Assembly: GCA_038087015.1 (NCBI GenBank)
Contig: JASBNA010000002.1
Location: forward strand, 1,178,001 to 1,242,000
From: Cerrena zonata
Taxonomy: Eukaryota > Basidiomycota > Agaricomycetes > Polyporales > Cerrenaceae
Reading direction: 5' to 3'
DNA: 64,000 nucleotides
Within the stretch, counting starts at the first letter, position 1. Each line of letters opens with the position of its first letter. A model generated the notes under the pieces. It made no database searches. It was not told the DNA's origin and worked only from the letters and a program-made list of their open reading frames with translations. A program made the translations under genes and the position numbers. Of this stretch, positions 45,056 to 57,049 are shown piece by piece.

Positions 45056-48000
45056 ATGTGGTGGTTGGACCCCGGGAAGGAGGTTCTGAACATCGTGAGT
45101 GAATTCTAGAATGATCAATGTACCCCGCATGGTAATGCAAATTCATAGCTGTTCAACCGAATCCTTGCCCCGTATGTCGAAAACTTGGATATGAATCAAG
45201 TGAACTATGGAATCGGACAAGGTATGTCTCAGTTAACGACAACCAGAAGCATACATCTCATGAGCTCCTCGGAAATAGGTCAACTAACGCTGCACAAGCT
45301 GCAGCTAAAGAAGGGTGCATTGGATAAGTTTAGACTGCCTGTTGATGTGGTGGAAGGTGCGTGGCCCACTAGTCTTACGCTTGCTTGACTAAGTAATTGG
45401 TCCAGGACATCTTGGAAAGTTCACGTTGTCGTTGCATTGGATGAACCTCGGCAACCAGCCCGTGGAGATCTTGATTGAAGACGTCTATTTATTGGTTGTG
45501 CCCTCAGCTGAGGGCACATATGATGCGGACGAAGAAGAGAAGAGAATCCAAGCAACTAAATTTGAACGGTTGGAGAACGCGGAGCTCTTGCATATACAAG
45601 GGAAAGCCGAACAGGCGCAAGGTACGTGCTTCTGTACACGCTTCATTTCGGCCCCATTGACAGAACTTCTTAGGGGACCAACAACAGTCACAAGGTCTGA
45701 TATCTTCACTGATCGGAAAGGTCATCAACAACTTGCAAGTGACCGTGAAGAACATTCATATCCGTTACGAAGACAAACTGAGTGTACCCGGCGTGAGTTA
45801 TTATTATTTTCTGTACGTGAAACTCGTGGTCTGAATAGAGTTTGTAGCACCCCTTCGCTGCCGGTGTGACCTTGGCGGGTTTTACCGCACGGTCTGTCGA
45901 TGAGAATTGGCTTCCAGCTTTCATCGGTAGCACCGCGAGTGTTATTCACAAGGTAAATTATTGGGTTGATTGCAAGGTGTTTCCCTCTGAGACTTGTTTA
46001 TGTAGTTGGCCAAACTCGAGTCTCTGGCTGTATATTTCGACACTGACACAACAAGTCTCGCTGGGCTCTCCCACGCGGAATTCGTCAAGAGGTTTACCGA
46101 GCTGGTATGAAATATCGAGTAAAAATACCAAGACAATTTCTAACACGTCTTTAGATCGCCCATGGGAACCAGTCACCCGAGCATCAGTTCATTCTGCAGC
46201 CTGTTACGGGTGAAGGCAGAGTAAGCTGAACTTTGATCCATAATTTTACGAAAGAGACTGATGGACACACTTTTTTGTAGATAAAAATGAACAACCAAGT
46301 GGATAAGGAAATTCCAAGGTTTGATGTGCAACTTTTGTTCGACCAGATCGGCGTCCTTCTTGATGACAATCAGTATCGAGATGTAATTTCCCTCGTGGAC
46401 ATGTATCATTTCTACATTCGACAGCATCAGGTATGTCAAGTGACACCAAAATTATGTATTATCTCCTCATCTTCTCCAACAATAAACCTTAGTATCAAAA
46501 ATATCGACCGCTCCAGAAGGAACTGGACGAAAACAAGCCTCGAGCACTACTTCGATTTGCAACCACAGCTATTCTAGAAGAGGTTCGAGATCGCAAGAAG
46601 AAGTGGACTTGGACGTACTTCGCCGAACGTCGTGACGACCGACACAGATATGTCGATTTGTTCAAACAAAAACAGATGGGTCCCCTCACCCCACCCGTAA
46701 GGATGCTCCTCTTCTTGCACATACGTACATCTCAATTAAATGTGAATATACATTGCAGAACACGAGCACGTTGGAAGCATTGGAAAAGAAGCTATCTTAC
46801 GAAGATATCCGCTTCTATCGCTCAATAGCTCGATCCCAACTTCGTAAGGACATGGCTTGGCAACGTAAACAGGAAGAAGAACGCCAGAAAAAACAGCAAG
46901 AGCAAGCCAAGGGCAGCTGGTCAAGTTGGATCTGGGGATCTTCTTCGGCAAGTTCCAGCTCGGAAACGAGCACAACGTCACTGGACACCACATTCACGGG
47001 TGAAATGACAGAGGAACAACGTAAAGAACTTTACGAGGTCCTCGATTATGACGAAAAGAGTGCCCTTCTAGCCGAGTCTTTCCAGGCACCTCGAGATGCA
47101 CTCAAGGCGCGAGTGGTCGCTACGCTCAATCGAGGGTCCTTTGCACTTAAGACGGACCCACATGGAGCGAATAAGGAGATCATTTCGATTGTCTCCGAGT
47201 CGTTGAACTCAACCTTCATTCAGAGGCCTGATAACTTTGAGGTTACTTTGTCTCTAGGTGGATTTGCCATTCGCGATGGGACGACTACCAATACGCTTTA
47301 TCCTTTGATCGTTCATGTACAAGAATCGAAGAGTGGAGTGACTACTCCGATCCAGGATGGTAAACTGATCAGTGGGTCGAAGGATTCTGAGGATCCTTTC
47401 TTCTTCCTCAAGTTCGAGAACAATCCGCTTGACGAACGAGCTGATAGTGCGTTGACCGTAAAGATGCGTTACATGGAAATCGTCTATCACAGAGGGTACG
47501 TTGAAGCCATCTATAAGTTCTTCAAGCCTCCTGCCAGTCAGCTAGAATCCGTTGAAGCCCTACTAGTAAGAATGATCATCCCATGTCTATTGTCTTGAGA
47601 TATACTAAATACCGTTTGATAGGATGTAGCTAGTGAAACATTAGAAGGTCTTCGGAGGGAAACAAGAGCTGGTCTTGAGTACGCCCTCCAGACTCACAAG
47701 ACGGTCGACGTGCAAATGGATTTGAACGCGCCGATCATCATTATTCCCGAGGACATCACGACCAACAAGTGCAAGCATCTCGTTATCGACGCTGGTCACA
47801 TTTCCATTGAAAGCGAACTTGCGAACAAGGCAGCTATCAAGGAGATACAGGCAAAACGGAAACAGCAATACACCGACGAAGACTATCAGCAATTGGAGTC
47901 GATGATGTACGATCGACTCTCTGTACGGCTAGAATCTGCACAGTTCGTTATAGGCAACGACCTGCAATCATGTCTGGAGGCCCTCACTTCTGCTAGCCAT

Positions 48001-51000
48001 GATAACCTGCATCTCCTGGAACGTATCAATATCGATCTACAAGTCCAGAACTCTATTGTTCCTACTGCGTACAACCTTGCTAAACTCAAGGTCTCTGGTC
48101 ATCTGCCTACTCTGAAAGTCAACCTCTCAGATACGAAGTACAAGTCCTTGATGCGTTTGATTGACGTTGCAATACCTAAACTCGACGACGATGAGGCTGG
48201 TCAGCGACCTCCACCGAATCCTCTGGCTGGGCCTCAGCCGAAATCTGGCTTCAGACTAACGTCTGGTCTGTTCGGGCCTACAGAACAAGAGTATAATGTA
48301 GACGACGAAGGAGACAAGGAGGACAAACCGGGTATACCAGTGTCGACGTCCATGGACGATGACGAGTTCTTCGAAGCTGAAGCAGGAGACAGCAACGAGG
48401 TAAGTAGTATCTATTCTGTATGTCATAACTCCAAGCTCATCCATAGATCTAGAACCCACAGCTTCGTCAGCACACCATTGAACTTGATTTCCAAGTGGAC
48501 ATCCTACGCGCCTCTCTATCTCGCTCTACTTCGGATGGCAGTGAGAGGGAGGTGGGCAGTGTCTCGTTCGAACAGTTCAGACTGGGCTTCGCTATGGCCA
48601 AGTATGTCATGAACGTGGACGTTAGTCCTGGGAGCTCTCTCCATGAACGTCGTCCAGTCTGGGAAAAAGCCTCTCCAGTTCGTTTCTTCCATTGGGGAAA
48701 ATACAGATGATCAGTTATTGAAGGTAAAATACGTCCGAGCTCAACAACTGTCCCCCGAATTTCAGACAACCTACGAGGGGATTGATCAGAGCGTCGATAT
48801 CAAAGTTTCTACTGTCGTCGTTCGCGCCGCCCCAGAACCGGTTATCTCCCTCTATGATTTCATCATGAACACCTTCGTTCCAAATCGTAGCACACCGCCC
48901 CCTGCGATAGAAGCGCCTCCCGAAACTACTCCTACGGTCGACAGTCCGGAACCTACGCCTACAGTTGTTCAGGGCGCGGTAGAGAAGATCCGTGTCCTTG
49001 TGAAACTTGCGAGCGTGCAAGGTAAGGTTGTTTTTACTTCATCCTTCAACTGTGCTGATCGTTTTACAGTGCTTTTGATCAACGACGATATTCAGATCGC
49101 TACGCTCTCTTTGTCGACAGCAGATGTCGCTATCCTTCTTCGTGGAAGCACGCTAAGGGTTAACGCACGACTAAGCAGTCTTTCCTTGACAGACGATTCA
49201 GATGTCCATACTAGTCTTGCAGAGTTCAAGGATATCTTATCTATCGAAGGCAGCAACTTCGCCGACTTCCAGTACCAGACCTTCGACCCTTCGGACAAGG
49301 AAACATATAAGGGATACAACTCGTCTGTCTACCTCAGCACTGGTTCTCTAAAAGTTCACTACCTTGAACAGCCTCTTCATGATATCTACGTCTTCTTGCT
49401 GAAGCTTGCAGAATTCAAAGGTCTCTATGACGCTGCTACGGAAGCGGCGGTTCAGAGAGCCTCTGAAATCGAGAGGATGCAGTTCAACGTCGTCATCAAG
49501 TCGCCGATTATCATCTTCCCTTCGAATCCCCAGGAGTCCATTGATATCTTTACGATGCATCTTGGTGAATTCAACGCTCACAACTCATATGATGACGTCG
49601 GTGGTCATATCGAAGCTGGGGTTTCGGGCATTTTACTCGCATCCACGATATATTACAACAATACACCCTCGATGCTGAAGCTCATCGATGATATCAATAT
49701 CAATGCGAAGATCACTCAATACGCAGGGATCGACAGGAACAAGGAATTTGATCGTCCGGATACTCAGGTCAGCTACCTCGGGATTGGTGGATAGCATCTA
49801 CTAACTGTTATGAATAGATATCGGTGAAAATATCCGATGTTCGCTTGCAATTGACGCAGGTCAGTATAGTCTCCTCATCAAACTCTCTCAATCCTTTACC
49901 CGGGTGTTGGATGTCACCTCGAATCTCGAAGGCGAAGTATCCGAACCAACCCCAGTGAAGCAGATACAACTCTCACCTAACGAGCCAGAATCCGAGGGAA
50001 CAGATCTCGGTCCAGAAATTCGTGAATCAGGAGACGGTTCGCACCGCGCATGGAGCAAGCTTGATGTCTTGGTGGCTGTCGATGCGATCAAGTTACACTT
50101 GTACGACGAAGGGGCGACGTCACAGGAGGACCTTAAGGCCCATGGAATTGTAAGACTAGCTCTGAATCAAACAACTCTGCGAACGAAGATGCTGTCTGAC
50201 GGTGCTATGGAGTCACAAATCGTCTTGAAATCCTTCACAATGGGCAACACGCGTGCTGGCAACTCGAAGTTCCGCGAGATTATTCCCGCTACTCAGCATA
50301 ACCGGGACCAAGTTATGATTCTCTTTACGATGTCAGGCGGATCTGACAGAAGCTCTCTGGCTGTGGTCACTGTTGATTCTTTCCAGATGATCCTGGCTGT
50401 AGAGCCAGTTATTGCCTTGCTAGGATTCTTCCTAAGCGCATTCCCATCCAATGGCACATCTACGGAGGCTCCAGAAGAATCCGAAGATATTACTCAGTCC
50501 GCGGACGAAGCACAGTCAACTTCCGGTGTTAGCTTCCGTGTAGACCTGCATGACGTTTCCATCAGTGTCTTACAGGATGACGCAGATCCCGAGACTCAAG
50601 CGATTCGTTTAGCTCTACACAAGGTAGAGCTTTCTCAACAGGTTCGTAATTATGTTGCTTCCTGTTGATACCGTCCTAACATGCGTCAAGGGAATTCTGG
50701 CTGCGAGTATCGATCGTCTTGGAATGTCATTGATGAGAATGGGAACGTCGTCCGAGAGCGTTCGGTTCCTGGACGAAGTTGACCTCACATGTTCCCTTGA
50801 CAGTCGTGCCTCAGCCTCTCAACAGATGACGAGCATAGAATTGTCCATGAGACCTATAGTTTTCCGTGCCTCCTACCGTGACATCAATTTGATTACAACC
50901 ATCGTCAACAAAGCTCTAGACCTGTACTCGAAATCCATACAGTCCCATGCAAGTGAGGTGAATGCACGACAAACGAAGGACTCAGGAAAGTCTGCATCGG

Positions 51001-54000
51001 GAACAGCTCTTGCAAGATCTGCAAACAGAGCTTCTATGTCGCAATCCGTGGGTCATGCCAGAGTGTTGACTACTAAAGAGCAGGTCAGCTGATTTTACGA
51101 TATGTTTGTTTGCCGCGTCTCACATCCAATGTAGCTCAAAGCTACTATTGACGGATTCCGTTTGGTCTTGATTGGGGACCTTCACGAACAACCAATGTTG
51201 CATCTGAGGGTCAAACCGTTCGAACTGACAGCTAAGGACTGGACTGGGGAGGTAAGTACCATGTATTCAAATTTCCCGCAACTTGACAATCGGTATCTCG
51301 TAGCTTCAAGCTTCGACAACGCTGGCTATGCATCTCAGCTATTGGAATCTAACAAATTCGCATTGGGAACCACGTTGGTGTTTTTGTTCACTTTCAAACC
51401 GCATGAATTATTGAATCCAATTTATAGTCATCGACCCTTGGACCTTCAGCCCTTCGGTACGTTTAAACTTCGAGAAGCACTATCTATTGCCTTATTGCTT
51501 TTGTTAGATAACTCGTGATGGTCCCGCGGGTGGAATGACTCTAGCGATAACAGCCAAGGAACGTTTGAATTTGAATGTCAGTACAACGTTCGTGGAACTC
51601 GCAATAGCAACTGTCAATACGATGAGCCAAGAAGGAGAACGCGTACTAGCAAGTTCTCGAGGAAGCAATGCACCATACCGCATCGTCAATCAAACTGGAT
51701 ATTCCCTCTTTGTCTGGTCAGACCTCGAAGGAAACTCAGGTATCAAGGATGCTGCAGCTACTCAGGTTAACCATGGCAAGACAGTCGATTGGCGTTTCGA
51801 TGACTGGAAGACAATGCGAGAAGTAGATATATCCCACTATGTTGCGTTGGAGAAGTCACTAATCTAGGTATTTCAAGCACGTCTCCTCGACTGGTCATAA
51901 CAGCATCGGCGTTCGCTTTGTAGACAAGCAGTGGGACCAACTTCGAAGCATTCCTGTCGATCGAGAAGGCGAATATACTTTCTCCCTTCGTCCCCGAACA
52001 GAGAAGTTGGCATACAGGTTGCTATGTGATGTCAAAGTGCAAGACAATGTCAAGGTTGTGACTCTACGGTCAACTTACAAGGTGGAAAACAACACCCTCT
52101 ACCCCCTCGAGGTGACATTGGTAGATGAGTCTGGACAACCTACTCATTCTCCGGAGAAGATTGGTACGCGAACGTTTTGGAAGTTGAACTACAGGCCTTC
52201 ATTTATTTGTTTCATATAGCACCTGGCAAGGACTATGCATTACCCATCGAAGCTGTAGGAAAGAATAGAATCCGAATACAACCAGATCGTAAGTTTTCCT
52301 ATAATATTTACTTGGCTTTCCTAACATGATACAGAGGGCTTTGGTTACAAGTGGTCTCCCGCAATTCGCTGGGAAGACCTTATACAAAAACGTAGCTTTG
52401 CAATACGGTGTCCTCATGCTGATCCAAACGAAGCTGCCTTCCGATTCCAGGCTTGGGTTGAAACAGAAGTCAGCGACATACAAGCTCGGTATGTAAAGGC
52501 ATCATACACCGGACAATCAAACTTACACCTATTCAGGAAATACCCAAGGATCACATTGAAGCTTCGAGCCCCGATCGAGTTAGAGAACCTCTTGCCATAT
52601 AACTTGGAATACAGGATATATGATAAGGATACTGATCAGAACTGGCGGAGCTATCTACGCAAGGGAGGTATTATGCCAGTGCACTCTGTCGAGCTCCGAC
52701 ATCTAGTGTTACTCAATGTCAATGTAGAAGACACTCGTACGTCCTCGCTTGACTACGATGAAGGTTTAATCTCTGATGCCTTGTAGCCTTCAAGCCTAGC
52801 GACTTCGCCATCATCAATACGGATGGTGGTTCTGACTTCGACATCGAGAATCGAGTCACACTTAGAGATGAAAAGGATCGCAAGCTCGACCTTCGCTTGA
52901 ACTATGTGTACATATTCAAGTTATATTCCTGAGATGTTACTGACTCTCTTGTTGTGCTAGTAAATATCCAAATTCTGGTGGATGTTTCAAAGTCCAGGTT
53001 TACTCGCCATACCTTGTCATTAATAAAACAGAGCTCCCTTTCCTTGTGAAGCCAGCAAGAGGTACACGAATCGGCGGTGTTGTGGATATTGCAGGTGAAA
53101 CCCGACCAGGTGAGTACACTTGTCTTCTCTCTCTAGACTTTCTTGACAGGTATCCATTGTTGCAGATATACTTTCTCAGCCTATACCCTTTAGTGAGTTG
53201 CTTCATCGTATATCTTAATTGAAATTTACCATTTCCCCCATCTATAGTGGTCTCTCATCCTAATGATCAAGGCAAAGACTTCATCTTCAAAGTGGGGGAT
53301 TCTACATGGTCGCAGGTACAGTCGATTGTCTTAGAAAGCACCCCTCTCGATAACTTACATGCTATAAAGACTGTCAGCCTAGAAGCACCTGCAGCAGATA
53401 CTGCTCTTGTCATCCCGTCACAATTGCAACGAGGAGAAGAAATTCATGTGGGGGTATCTTGGTCAGAAGGTCTTGGAAAGTACAAGCTCTCAAAGGTCAT
53501 CACCTTAGCACCCAGATTTATCGTCAGAAATGCATCATCCGAGCCTATCGTCTTCCGCGAGCACGGTGCTCCCCCCAAGGGCCGCTCAAGTTTGCAACCG
53601 GGAGAGCGCGCCCCGCTCCTTTTCACTCGAGCGGGTGACATTCGATTGCTCACATTTGCCTTCCCAGGGTTGAACGCTCGATGGTACGCCGAAGATAGTG
53701 AATGTCTACATTATCCTGCTAATTATCCCTGGTTGAAGGTCTGCACCCGTCAATATCGAGGATATTGGGTCAATTCACTTCCGTATGAAAGCAGCCGGTG
53801 ATGATACTACTGATCATCTTATGCACGCCGATGTCAAACTCGGAGGTTCTACTGTTTTTGTCGTCATCTCTCGTGCTTCGGAGGGTTGGCCGTTTGTCAT
53901 TGAGAATGATAGCGATTATGCATTCACGCTCTATCAAACAGTTCGTCTTGTCCTTGCCCATGTTACTAGTTCTGTATTAATCTCTGGCTACAGGATTCTG

Positions 54001-56755
54001 AACATGTAGATGCCGGGCCATCAAGTGACACGACAAGGAAGTACACTGTATCAAAACGGTCTTCGATGGAGTACGCCTGGGACTATCCTGCTGGGCGAGA
54101 CAAGAGACTCGTTCTCTGTACGGACAGATCTAGACGGGCCATTGATATCATGGAAATAGGAGATCTTGTCCCTTTCAAATTCTCGGTAGGGAGATCATAT
54201 CACTCAGAATTTCCCTTTACTCATGAAATGTGCAGCAACGTGATGGTACTCGCATTGTCTCTTTGGACATTCGTGCAGAAGGTCACAAGCAGGTTCTCTC
54301 CATTACCAACTACAACCCCGAGTTCAGTCTTTATAAGCCCAAACGACGGAGTTCTGGATCGTTGGTAAGACAGGACACGATCAGCAGTAGTCAGGAGGCT
54401 TTCGAAGCCGTGCAAGAGGAGGTTCTACCTACCTTAACCTTGAAGTTAGACCTAGGAGGAATTGGTCTTTCAATGATCAACCGCAGGATGGTCGAGGTCG
54501 TCTACCTCTCGTTGAATGCCCTGAAGATAGAATATTCGAACAGTGTGGTGGCACAATCTGTGGCTCTATCCTGCGGTAGCATACAGATGGACAACCAATT
54601 GCACGACGCAATATTCCCAGTCGTACTACAACCAACTCCTATTCCCAAAGATGCTAGTGTTGCGTCCTTGCCAACCTGTTCAGGCGTCCGTAATTTGGTT
54701 GAAGGACCAAGGTATGTCATTCTCACATCGACACAGAATATTGTCTAAAATGAGGATTAGAACACGGTGTCCTTTTCGTGAAGTACTGTTCTGTATTATT
54801 ACAAGCATTAACAGTTGAAGCCGATGAAGACTTCCTATTCGCGTTGATTGACTTGACTAAGGTGAAGGGTGCATCGTGGGATGAGAGTCAAGAAGAGTAA
54901 GTTAACTGCACCGGATGCTTCCCTTTTCCGTTTCTAACATGATCCCGTAGCCTTCTGGTGCCTCAAGAGGTGGAAGTAGTTGAGCCTGAAGCTACAGCTG
55001 GGGGTGAAGACTACTACTTTGAAGTTCTGGAGCTTCAACCCATCAAGTTGACCATCTCCTTCATGCGCACTGAAAGAGTTAGCAGTGACGAAAAGTAAGC
55101 CGGTTGACATATACTTGGCTACGCCTCTCCTCATCTTTTTGTCAGAATGAGCATTCGCAATCCGTTCGCCGTTGTCCTCAATGCCGTAACCATGGCTGTG
55201 GGGAATATCAACGATGCACCTCTGGAAATGAACTCCCTTGCAATCAAGGATATGCGTCTCACCTTGCCGGATCTGCAACAGCGCGTCATGTATCATTATC
55301 GACAAGAAGTCCTTCGTCAACTGTATCGCATATTGGGATCTGCCGACTTTATAGGAAACCCAGTTGGTCTGTTTACGAACGTCAGTTCTGGGGTTGCCGA
55401 CATTTTCTACGAACCATTCAATGGTGCTGTAATGCATGGCGATAGAGACTTCGGTATCGGCATAGCGAAGGTAACAAAAGTCAACATCATGACATCTTGA
55501 TAGTTGCTAAATTTGGTTATCCAGGGTGCTGCGAGTTTCGTCAAGAAAACAGTCTTTGGTTTCTCCGACAGTTTCACAAGAATTACCAGCAGTGTTGGGA
55601 AAGGTGAGACAATATGTCGTCCCATAACGTATTTCACTTAATGCCTGTGTTAGGACTCTCCGCTGCAACATTCGATTCAGAGTATCAGGCGCGGAGACGG
55701 CTTGCTCAGCGTCGTAACAAACCTCGTCACGCGATGTAAGTCGGTTTCTCTGGAGTCTGAAACCATTATTGATGTCTTTGATAGCTATGGCGTTGCTGCA
55801 GGTGCGGAGGCATTGGCTGCAAGTGTTGCTAGTGGATTTGAAGGTGTTGTGGTACGTGAAATGCACCTCATACAAACTTTTGCACCCAGTTAATAACGTG
55901 TTGCACAGCTTAAACCGATCGAGGGTGTTGAGAGTGAAGGCGCGAAAGGCTTCTTCAAGGGTATTGGTAAAGGACTCGTAGGGTAGGTCTGGTGCGAGAC
56001 TCAGTCAATGTTCTACTGCTGACCCACTTGTGTAGTGCTGTCACCAAGCCTGTCGTAGGTGTGTTCGACCTTGCAGCGAACGTAGGCGAGGGTAAGATAT
56101 TTCTACCTACTTCCACGGGTATCTTATTGACAATGTCTATCTAGGTATCCGTAATACAACTACTGTGTTTGACCGTCCGGCGAGAGACCGTGTCAGACAG
56201 GTAAGATTATTTCAAAGTTTACGGTTATTACCATACTAATATTCTTGACCAGCCTCGACACACACCGTTTGATGGCGTGTTGGTGGTGAGTAATTAAGTG
56301 TTTGACATATTCTCTAGTAACTCACGAATCCATGTAGCCATTTGCCGATCGTGAAGCATTGGGACAATACTGGATGAAGGACCTCAGCGATGGTGCATAT
56401 AGGGACGAACACTATGTAGCACATATCAGTGAGCATGTTTACGCCATTTGCAAGGTTCTCGCTGATGTCAATGTTTTTCTTTCAAGATATTCCGGGAGGT
56501 GATAATGTTGTGCTCCTTACAACAACCAAGATCCTCTCATTCTGGTCGAACAAGCTCCGTCTCGAATGGGAGTTATCATTTACTCACGTACAGGGAGTCA
56601 CGATCGAAGATACTGGTATCCGTTTTGCTCACAAGAATGGAAAAGGATATGACAAATTCGTCATGATCCCAGACAAGTCTGCTCAAAATTGGTTCTTTGG
56701 CCAGGTCGCCACTGTAGTAAAGGCTTTCAATGCTCGTCGTCGCATGGACTCATGA
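45056..56755 (+). CDS. VPS13: VPS13 lipid-transfer protein (chorein family)
   Basis: Bridge-like lipid transporter at membrane contact sites. About 45 exons, start MWWLDPGKEVLNILFNRILA, stop 56753-56755; roughly 3,000 residues. Order: chorein N-terminus (VNYGIGQGQLTLHKLQLKKG, HLGKFTLSLHWMNLGNQPVE, NLQVTVKNIHIRYEDK); extended RBG groove with coiled QLRKDMAWQRKQEEERQKKQ near 47 kb; VAB adaptor-binding region (YRIVNQTGYSLFVWSDLEGN, VKYPNSGGCFKVQVYSPYLV, DSDYAFTLYQT); ATG2-like C-terminal segment (EYQARRRLAQRRNKPRHA, KGFFKGIGKGLVG); and a PH-like end (LLTTTKILSFWSNKL). First exons 45056-45094, 45149-45221, 45279-45356, 45406-45621, 45674-45792. Frame breaks of one base occur near 48627, 49860 and 54675; at 48627 a 37-nt intron is an alternative. 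Splices GLNARW|SAPVNIEDIG (53684-53738) and similar confirm the model. Confidence 0.95.
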
Positions 56756-57049
56756 TATCGGACATCTATGTAATGTGGAGTTGTATAGAATCTCAAATGT
56801 ATTCCAAGATGTACTGCTAGGGACCTCTAATAAATCATTGTAGAAGATACTAGATACACAGACAGCTAAGTAGTAATAGATGCTACTCAACAAGATTAGA
56901 ACGTAAACGACAAGGGTGGGTAATCAGACAAACATAGCGAGAAGAATGAACGAACTAAGGCCGTAGGGCAAATCTAAAGATCCGAGAAACTATAAAGGAA
57001 TAGATAAATTTACGACCAAAAAAACAAAGGTATCGCATTAAGTGGGTGT
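56756..57049. other. convergent intergenic gap between VPS13 and DENN gene
   Basis: 294 A/T-rich bases between facing stop codons; 3' UTRs of both genes. AATAAA occurs at 56830-56835 on the plus strand and is a candidate VPS13 polyadenylation signal. Confidence 0.5.

Noticed and set aside
48622..48657. Short intron in VPS13 (about 37 nt, GTTAGT..TCCAG)
   Set aside because: It would delete SLGALSMNVVQ, which fits the alternating VPS13 strand pattern; one extra C is the better explanation.
12333..54676. Programmed +1 ribosomal frameshifting
   Set aside because: The zero-frame codons at the breaks differ and no shared slippery heptamer is present; two breaks are in the opposite direction.
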